Positions 1 to 4,634 of a DNA stretch of 5,988 bases are shown here, in pieces; within the stretch, counting starts at the first letter, position 1; each line of letters begins with the position of its first letter. The translations under genes and the position numbers were made by a program. Source of the stretch: Thermococci archaeon (GTDB lineage Archaea > Methanobacteriota_B > Thermococci > Methanofastidiosales > B48-G16); contig QMUN01000057.1 in assembly GCA_003660605.1 (NCBI GenBank), positions 1 to 5,988 of the forward strand. The letters are read 5' to 3'. The notes under the pieces are model-generated. The model was given only the letters and a program-made list of their open reading frames with translations, had not been told where the DNA came from and made no database searches.

Positions 1-17
1 CCCCATCCCCTCCACAA

Positions 18-27
18 CCTTTATAAA
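18..27 (+). promoter_or_regulatory. Archaeal TATA box of the relE-type toxin-antitoxin operon
   Basis: The octamer TTTATAAA lies at 20-27. Archaeal transcription usually starts about 25 bases downstream of the box centre, here near position 50. That leaves a very short leader which still contains the AGGTG at 52-56 in front of the ATG at 63. The position fits the gene well. No transcript data are available, so the start site is inferred. Confidence 0.55.
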
Positions 28-51
28 CCTTATAGCATATATATTAGTTAT

Positions 52-56
52 AGGTG
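52..56 (+). promoter_or_regulatory. Shine-Dalgarno site deciding the antitoxin start
   Basis: AGGTG at 52-56 matches part of the archaeal consensus AGGAGGTGA and ends six bases before the ATG at 63. It overlaps the alternative GTG start at 54-56, so that GTG is probably ribosome-binding sequence rather than the initiator. Confidence 0.55.
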
Positions 57-62
57 TTATAT

Positions 63-245
63 ATGACTACAACTATAGCTGTCTCAAAAGAGACGAAAGA
101 AATGCTTCGTAAACTCGGCGAAAAAGGAGAGAGTTATGACACAATTATCCGTAGCTTAATTGAAGAGATCGGTTGGGAAAGACTAGATGAGCGATGGAAC
201 AGGATACTCGAGAAAGACGAGTTCATACCGTTTGATGAGCTATGA
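63..245 (+). CDS. Small ribbon-helix-helix-like antitoxin of a RelE-type module
   Basis: A 60-aa acidic protein, likely the antitoxin that neutralises the downstream RelE-type toxin and represses the operon. Residues 2-7 (TTTIAV) form a short beta strand. Residues 9-19 and about 24-36 form two helices separated by a Gly-rich turn (GEKGES). This strand-helix-helix order is that of ribbon-helix-helix DNA-binding antitoxins, and the N-terminus resembles archaeal VapB/DUF7557-type proteins as I remember them. The tail from W38 to L60 is charged and probably wraps the toxin. ATG at 63 is preferred over GTG at 54 because AGGTG at 52-56 is its ribosome-binding site. Its TGA overlaps the toxin ATG (ATGA, 242-245), so the two are translationally coupled. 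Three of five Arg codons are CGN, unlike ileS. Family assignment rests on pattern and context. Confidence 0.82.
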   Translation: MTTTIAVSKETKEMLRKLGEKGESYDTIIRSLIEEIGWERLDERWNRILEKDEFIPFDEL

Positions 246-514
246 AATACAAGATACTCGTTTCGAGAACCTTCCAGAAGCAATTTCATTCTCTAGAAAA
301 TAGTGTGCAGGTGAGAATCAAGTCTGCATTAAAAACTCTAGAAGAGGATGCTTTTCATTCCCGTTCTGGCGCGGATATAAAAAAGTTCTCTCATACAGAG
401 CCTGCAAAATACAGATTACGTGTAGGGAATTATAGAATTATCTATGCAGTGGAACATAAAACGGTCAAGGTAATAGAGGTATTCAAGAGAGGAAAGGGAT
501 ATAAAGATTTATAA
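242..514 (+). CDS. relE: RelE/ParE-family toxin (ribosome-dependent mRNA interferase)
   Basis: A 90-aa basic protein of normal RelE length. The N-terminal strand (YKILVS) is followed by the helix pair RTFQKQFHSLENSVQVRIKS. Next comes the diagnostic sheet segment YRLRVGNYRIIY (57-68), and the protein ends VIEVFKRGKGYKDL (77-90). RelE toxins enter the ribosomal A site and cut mRNA. In known members the work is done by basic residues plus a late Arg and a C-terminal Tyr. K47/K48, R58, R60, R65, R83 and Y87 are plausible equivalents here, so the toxin looks catalytically intact. The start overlaps the antitoxin stop by four bases, the classic antitoxin-first arrangement, and both are probably autoregulated by the complex. 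Two of seven Arg codons are CGT, while ileS has none. A ParE-like gyrase target cannot be fully excluded, but the retained basic residues favour RelE. Confidence 0.9.
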   Translation: MKYKILVSRTFQKQFHSLENSVQVRIKSALKTLEEDAFHSRSGADIKKFSHTEPAKYRLRVGNYRIIYAVEHKTVKVIEVFKRGKGYKDL

Positions 515-530
515 GAATTTCCACACTCAA

Positions 531-550
531 AACCGAAAAACATATAAACT
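531..550 (+). promoter_or_regulatory. Orphan BRE/TATA promoter-like element after relE
   Basis: AACCGAAAA at 531-539 is a purine-rich BRE-like block followed directly by CATATAAACT (541-550), a good archaeal TATA box. The same nine bases precede the TATA box of the propeller gene at 4572-4580. Transcription would begin near 568-572. No convincing protein gene follows before ileS, so it would give either a roughly 200-base leader for ileS or a small RNA. Predicted from sequence only. Confidence 0.45.
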
Positions 551-683
551 ATGAGTAATTGTGTAGTATGTTCAGGAGTTGAGAGTCCATGGGAATTGCA
601 TAAATGATCGGAGAGAAACCAGGGAACACTGTACAAAAGTTAAAGATAATTTTGAGTTGAGACTCTACAGAAATAAATTTAAT

Positions 684-721
684 GTGTTGTTAATAAACTT
701 AAGAGAGTATTATTATAACAC
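684..721 (+). promoter_or_regulatory. AT-rich dyad with possible ileS promoter
   Basis: GTGTT (684-688) pairs with AACAC (717-721), and TAATAA (691-696) pairs with TTATTA (710-715). The arms are separated by a 2x1 internal loop and a 13-base apical loop. The arms also contain TATA-like sequences (TAATAAAC at 691-698 and TTATTATAAC at 710-719). Either could place a transcription start 20-45 bases before the ileS ribosome-binding site. I cannot tell whether this is an operator-like dyad, an RNA hairpin in a longer leader, or chance pairing in AT-rich DNA. Confidence 0.3.
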
Positions 722-766
722 GAAAGTAAGTGTCCAAATAAAACGGTAAATGTCATGAATAACATA

Positions 767-772
767 GGTGAT
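767..772 (+). promoter_or_regulatory. Shine-Dalgarno site deciding the ileS start
   Basis: GGTGAT is complementary to the ATCACC at the archaeal 16S rRNA 3' end and stands three bases before ATG 776. The longer reading frame from ATG 755 runs through this site, so 776 is the better start. Nearly the same element (GGTGATATCATGAAG) starts the gene at 4635. Confidence 0.7.
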
Positions 773-775
773 ATA

Positions 776-3700
776 ATGAAGCCCGCAGAAGGAGAGTACG
801 AGCCTTTAAAATTAGAGAAAAAAATAGATGAATATTGGAAAGAGAGCAAGATATTTGAGAAATATCTAAAGAAAGATGGAAAGAAATGGTATTGGTTAGA
901 TGGGCCGCCTTTCACATCAGGTGAGGTGCACATAGGAACAGCATTGAACAAAGTTATCAAAGATACTGTTTTAAGATACATGACAATGAGAGGCTACGCC
1001 CCAAGAAGACAGCCAGGGTGGGATATGCACGGGCTGCCCATTGAAGTAAGAGTAGAGAGTGAACTTAAAATTAAAAATAAGAAAGATATTGAGAATAAAA
1101 TTGGAGTTGATATATTCATCGATAAATGCAAAGAATTTTCAATTAAAAACATGCAGAGAATGCAGGAACAGTTTATAAATCTTGGAGTCTGGCTGGACTG
1201 GGACAATCCTTACATGACGATCAATAAAGATTATATGGAGGCCGAGTGGTGGTCATTTAAAAGAGCATGGGAGAAGGATCTTCTCGCAAAGGATCTGAGA
1301 GTTATCCACTGGTGTCCGAGATGTGAGACAGCTCTTGCAGAACATGAGATAAGAGGAGAATATAGAATGGTAAAGGATCCTTCTGTGTTTGTCAAGTTTA
1401 AATTAAAAAATAAGGAAAATGAGTATATATTGATCTGGACTACCACGCCGTGGACACTTCCAGCAAACATAGCTGTTTGTGTGCATCCTGATTTTATGTA
1501 TGCAAAGTTAAAGGTGAATTTCAAAGGAAAGGAAGAGTACTGGATAATGGCTAAAAATATGGCAAACATAGTGCTCTCATCCTTTGATATCAAGTTTAAG
1601 ATAGTTGAGGAGTTTACGGGAAAAGATCTTGAAGGAGTTAAATACGAACATCCTTTTCTGGATGAAATGCCATCTCAAAAAACGTTTAAAAATGCACATA
1701 CTGTGATCCTTGGTGATCATGTGACGCTGGAAGAGGGAACTGGATGCGTTCATACAGCACCAGGACATGGAGAAGAGGATTTTGAGGTCGGCAAACTTTA
1801 CAATCTTCCTGCTTACTCTCCTCTCGATTCAAAAGGGAGATTCACAGAGGGAAAATGGAAGGGGATGTTTGTAAAAGATACGGATCCTTTAATAATAGAA
1901 GATTTAAAGAAAAAAGGATTACTTATAAAGTTTGTGGAGATAGAACACAAGTATCCTTTTTGCTGGAGATGCGGATCTCCTCTGATCTTTCTGGCTACGG
2001 AGCAGTGGTTTTTGAGAGTTTCCAAGATAAAAGATGAGATTATAAGGGAAAATGAGAAAGTTGAATGGATCCCTGATTGGGCTGCAAAAAGATACGTTAA
2101 CGGGGTAGAGAATGTTGGAGATTGGTGCGTTTCCAGACAGAGGTACTGGGGAGTGCCGCTTCCCGTGTGGGTCTGCGAAAAATGTGAAAAAAAGACAGTT
2201 ATAGGTAGTATAAAAGAGCTTAAAGAAAAAAGCGTGGAGAAAATAGAGATAAACGATCTTCACAGGCCAAGTATCGATCCGATAAGATTGAGATGCGAAT
2301 GTGGAGGGATCATGAAAAGAGTGGATGATGTTCTTGATGTCTGGTTAGATTCTGGATCTGCACCGTGGGCTTCATTGGGATACCCCATGAAAAAAGAGTT
2401 ATTTGAAAAGCTCTTTCCAGCAGATTTCGTTGTAGAAGGCCATGATCAGATAACAAAATGGTTTTACTCCCAGCAGGCTGCTTCTGTTATAACATTTGAT
2501 ACAGTTCCTTATAAAAAGGTACAGATGCATGGTTTTACTTTGGATGAAAAAGGAGAAGCAATGCACAAAACCAAAGGAAATGCGATTCCTCCTGAAGAGA
2601 TAATTAAAAAATATGGCAGAGATACGTTCAGATTTTATCTTCTGTGGGCTGCTGCGTCATGGGAAGATATAAGGGTATCATGGGAAAAGATACAGAGCGT
2701 GGACAGAATGCTCAAGATACTGTGGAACATTTATAAATTCTCGACAACGTACATGTCCCTCGATAATTTTGATCCAGAGACAAGATACAGTGATGTGGAG
2801 GAGTACCTCAGGATAGAAGATAAGTGGATGCTCTCTAAAATAAATTCGTTGACAAAAGACATATCAGAGGTATGGGATATGTTCTATTTCCATAAAGTAA
2901 CGAGACCTATATACGATTTCATCGTAGACGATTTTTCAAGATGGTATATAAAACTCGTGAGAAGCAGAACTTGGATAGAAAAAGATGATCCCGATAAAAA
3001 AGCTGCATACTTTGTCTTGTGTTACGTACTGAAGAAACTGTCAAGATTAATGGCGCCGATAACACCCTATATTTCTGAGCATATCTTCGTAAATATAGAA
3101 AATGGGGAGAGTGTGCACCTGGCAGATTATCCCGGGCATGACGAGAGTTTAATAGATTTGGGACTCAATGAACAGATGGATATAACAAGAAAAATAGTTG
3201 AGAACGTAGCTTTTGCAAGACAGAAGGCAGGTTTAAAGTTGAGATGGCCAGTTTCAGAGATAATTATAGATTCAGAAGACAAAAAGATAAGAAAAGCGAT
3301 AGAAAAATTTGAAAATATTTTACTCGAACAGACAAACTCCAAAAAAATAGTATTGAAGAAAATGAAGTTAAAATACAAATTAGTTCCGAATTATAAAAAC
3401 ATAGGTCCGAAGTTCAAGCAGAATGCCGAAAAGGTAATAAAGCTTCTTGAAAAGATCGATGGAAAGATACTTCATGATGCCTTAGAAAAAGGAGAATTCA
3501 AGATAGATAACTTTGTCATAACAAAAGAAGACGTTGATTTTGAGCTTCTTCCCCCTGAGAATTACGACTTCGTTTCTTCTGAGATTGGAAATGTTTTTGT
3601 AAACAAGAAGATAGATAAAGAACTTAAAAAAGAGGCGTACACAAGAGAAGTGGTGAGGAGAATACAGCAGATGAGAAAGGAGATGGATCTCAATATAGAG

Positions 3701-3859
3701 GATTACATAAAAACATCTCTGAAATGCAGTTTCGATATTGACAAGGATTACATCAAAATAGAAACAAGATCAAAAGTCTTAGAGTCCAAAGAAGGAAAAG
3801 GATACCATAAAAAATGGAAAATAGACTCAGAAGACGTAGAGATATGGATAGAAGCTTAG
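776..3859 (+). CDS. ileS: Isoleucyl-tRNA synthetase, archaeal/eukaryotic type
   Basis: A cytoplasmic class I synthetase of 1027 aa, full length. It activates Ile with ATP, charges tRNA-Ile, and hydrolyses mischarged Val-tRNA. The Rossmann fold begins with PPFTSGEVHIGT (44-55, HIGH motif 52-55) and WDMHGLPIE (82-90). The editing domain (about 170-400) has the hallmark TTTPWTLPAN (222-231) and HTAPGHGEEDF (326-336), with D335 the likely editing Asp. Cys pairs at C180/C183, C396/C399, C467/C470 and C507/C509 could bind zinc. DVWLDSGS is at 521-528. The KMSKS loop reads AMHKT (595-599), keeping the second Lys (K598). From about 680 follows the helical anticodon-binding domain, then a long C-terminal region without the bacterial type-1 zinc finger, as in type-2 enzymes. 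ATG 776 is chosen over 755 because GGTGAT lies at 767-772. All 42 Arg codons I read are AGA/AGG. It ends in TAG, one base from the convergent pseudogene's stop. Confidence 0.97.
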   Translation: MKPAEGEYEPLKLEKKIDEYWKESKIFEKYLKKDGKKWYWLDGPPFTSGEVHIGTALNKVIKDTVLRYMTMRGYAPRRQPGWDMHGLPIEVRVESELKIKNKKDIENKIGVDIFIDKCKEFSIKNMQRMQEQFINLGVWLDWDNPYMTINKDYMEAEWWSFKRAWEKDLLAKDLRVIHWCPRCETALAEHEIRGEYRMVKDPSVFVKFKLKNKENEYILIWTTTPWTLPANIAVCVHPDFMYAKLKVNFKGKEEYWIMAKNMANIVLSSFDIKFKIVEEFTGKDLEGVKYEHPFLDEMPSQKTFKNAHTVILGDHVTLEEGTGCVHTAPGHGEEDFEVGKLYNLPAYSPLDSKGRFTEGKWKGMFVKDTDPLIIEDLKKKGLLIKFVEIEHKYPFCWRCGSPLIFLATEQWFLRVSKIKDEIIRENEKVEWIPDWAAKRYVNGVENVGDWCVSRQRYWGVPLPVWVCEKCEKKTVIGSIKELKEKSVEKIEINDLHRPSIDPIRLRCECGGIMKRVDDVLDVWLDSGSAPWASLGYPMKKELFEKLFPADFVVEGHDQITKWFYSQQAASVITFDTVPYKKVQMHGFTLDEKGEAMHKTKGNAIPPEEIIKKYGRDTFRFYLLWAAASWEDIRVSWEKIQSVDRMLKILWNIYKFSTTYMSLDNFDPETRYSDVEEYLRIEDKWMLSKINSLTKDISEVWDMFYFHKVTRPIYDFIVDDFSRWYIKLVRSRTWIEKDDPDKKAAYFVLCYVLKKLSRLMAPITPYISEHIFVNIENGESVHLADYPGHDESLIDLGLNEQMDITRKIVENVAFARQKAGLKLRWPVSEIIIDSEDKKIRKAIEKFENILLEQTNSKKIVLKKMKLKYKLVPNYKNIGPKFKQNAEKVIKLLEKIDGKILHDALEKGEFKIDNFVITKEDVDFELLPPENYDFVSSEIGNVFVNKKIDKELKKEAYTREVVRRIQQMRKEMDLNIEDYIKTSLKCSFDIDKDYIKIETRSKVLESKEGKGYHKKWKIDSEDVEIWIEA

Positions 3860-3860
3860 G

Positions 3861-4332
3861 TTACGGTCTCCAGACTTTGATAAAATCTACTCTTTCAAAA
3901 TCTCTATCGTTTGTTGCTATATCACTTATTTTGTTACTTTTCATAACATGCAAGTTCAAAGAGTCATTTGTTAATAGATAGTATTTTTTTCTAAGCTCTT
4001 TACTTTGAAATATGGCATCTATAGGGACTGACAGAATTTTAACATTAAATCTCGGAATTTTTTTAACAGCAAGTTTCACATTTTTCAAGCGTAGGAACAA
4101 CTTCTGGCTTCTCTTTAAGATATTGAACAGCTTTATTCGGTTTAATATCATATTTTTCAATGAGTTCAGCGATCATCAGTCTGTGTAAAGTTTCTGCGAG
4201 AACGATCTGGATGTGTAAGCCTCGATCTCTCTTAGTGAAATTTGTACAAGATTCTGAGACATTTAAAAAATGATAGATGAATATATTGGAATCTATGAAA
4301 ATTCTGCTATTTATAGGAATATCTTTCAGCAT
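3861..4332 (-). pseudogene. Decayed PIN-domain (VapC-like) toxin, multiple frame lesions
   Basis: Family members are Mg-dependent ribonucleases with four acidic residues. The 5' part (from ATG 4332) encodes IFIDSNIFIYHFLN with catalytic Asp at codon 14, and IVLAETLHRLMIAE with the catalytic Glu at codon 47. It then hits a stop at 4063-4065. The 3' part, in another frame, encodes KKIPRFNVKIL, then LLTNDSL and DIATNDRDFERVDFIKVW with the remaining Asp residues, ending at TAA 3863-3861. The span is 472 bases, one more than a multiple of three. Removing one A from the run of five opposite 4081-4085 joins the halves as LENVKLAVKKIPRF. A second defect lies at 4207-4236, where the expected REIEAYTS is readable only in the +1 frame, implying two compensating indels. 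All four acidic positions survive, so decay is probably recent. One homopolymer error alone would not explain the second defect. Confidence 0.82.
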
Positions 4333-4521
4333 TTATGCACCCAAAGGAGATAATTCATCACTTTCCGCTATTTCTTCAGCTATTTTATAAGGTATTTTAA
4401 TAATGCCCTTTGTTTTTCTTACTGAATTAGTGATCTCTATCTCTACCTATTCACCCTCTTTTAAATCCAACTTTTCCAACGGTTTTAAAACATTATTTTT
4501 GTATATGGCTTTTATTCTCAT
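4333..4521 (-). pseudogene. DUF104-type antitoxin with in-frame TAG at codon 25
   Basis: The frame from ATG 4521 to TAA 4335-4333 has 62 sense-length codons. It begins MRIKAIYKNNVLKPLEKLDL, the hallmark start of the small archaeal DUF104 (AF2212/PG0164-like) antitoxins, and continues KEGE-stop-VEIEI. The stop is TAG at 4449-4447, where family members usually have Glu (GAG), so a single G-to-T change explains it. The second half (VEIEITNSV, then KGIIKIPYKIAEEIAE) stays in frame. The stop TAA abuts the ATG of the PIN gene with no spacer, the usual antitoxin-toxin order. The intact protein would bind and silence the PIN toxin. As it stands only a 24-residue fragment would be made, unless TAG is read through. 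Family recognition is from memory of the conserved N-terminus. Confidence 0.8.
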
Positions 4522-4542
4522 AGTTTTAAGTTATTTCTCAAC

Positions 4543-4550
4543 TTAATAAA
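4543..4550 (-). promoter_or_regulatory. Possible TATA box for a leaderless DUF104/PIN transcript
   Basis: Read on the minus strand, TTTATTAA at 4550-4543 is centred about 25 bases before ATG 4521. Transcription would then start at or next to the start codon. No Shine-Dalgarno sequence is visible in the short stretch before the ATG, which fits a leaderless mRNA. The box is only a moderate match in AT-rich DNA. Confidence 0.35.
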
Positions 4551-4571
4551 GTTTTGGGATATGGCAACAAG

Positions 4572-4590
4572 AACCGAAAATTTTTTATAT
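4572..4590 (+). promoter_or_regulatory. BRE/TATA promoter of the secreted propeller gene
   Basis: AACCGAAAA (4572-4580) as BRE is followed by TTTTTATAT (4582-4590) as TATA box. The expected transcription start is near 4611-4614, leaving a leader of about 20 bases that contains the GGTGAT at 4626-4631. It shares its nine-base BRE block with the element at 531-539. Confidence 0.6.
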
Positions 4591-4611
4591 CTCACATGAT
4601 AATGTGGGATA
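4588..4611. promoter_or_regulatory. Palindrome between TATA box and transcription start (putative operator)
   Basis: The arms TATCTCACAT (4588-4597) and ATGTGGGATA (4602-4611) form an inverted repeat matching at nine of ten positions around a GATA spacer; CACAT/ATGTG is perfect. It overlaps the end of the TATA box and covers the DNA up to the expected transcription start, where a bound dimeric regulator would block polymerase loading. The site fits an operator. The regulator is unknown. Confidence 0.5.
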
Positions 4612-4625
4612 GAGTCATTAATAAA

Positions 4626-4631
4626 GGTGAT
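4626..4631 (+). promoter_or_regulatory. Shine-Dalgarno site deciding the propeller gene start
   Basis: GGTGAT ends three bases before ATG 4635. The codons from there give a textbook signal peptide. The longer frame from 4554 would run through the promoter and this site and would bury the signal sequence, so 4635 is the start. Confidence 0.75.
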
Positions 4632-4634
4632 ATC

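Noticed and set aside
27..55. Imperfect inverted repeat ACCTTATA...TATAGGT as a toxin-antitoxin operator
   Set aside because: The arms need a one-base gap and are mostly TATA, which is expected by chance here. Its location is suggestive but support is too weak to annotate.
442..636. Minus-strand frame overlapping the relE end
   Set aside because: It overlaps the conserved RelE C-terminus and resembles no known protein. Shadow frame.
604..660. Short frame MIGEKPGNTVQKLKIILS upstream of ileS with three Ile codons, as a leader peptide
   Set aside because: No ribosome-binding site precedes it, the Ile codons are not clustered, and peptide-based attenuation of synthetase genes is not an established archaeal mechanism.
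550..754. C/D box small RNA, tRNA or riboswitch between relE and ileS
   Set aside because: ATGATCG at 604 is a poor C box with no matching CUGA D box at a fitting distance. No tRNA cloverleaf and no known riboswitch core were seen.
755..775. Upstream ATG at 755 as ileS start
   Set aside because: It would place the GGTGAT Shine-Dalgarno site inside the coding region and has none of its own. ATG 776 is correctly spaced.
679..3378. Several open frames of 60-120 codons on the minus strand and one on the + strand inside or overlapping ileS
   Set aside because: They lie within a strongly conserved gene, show no recognisable domains or start signals, and read as low-complexity shadows of AT-rich coding DNA.
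4554..4634. 27-residue N-terminal extension of the propeller protein
   Set aside because: It covers the promoter, palindrome and ribosome-binding site and would bury a clear signal peptide.
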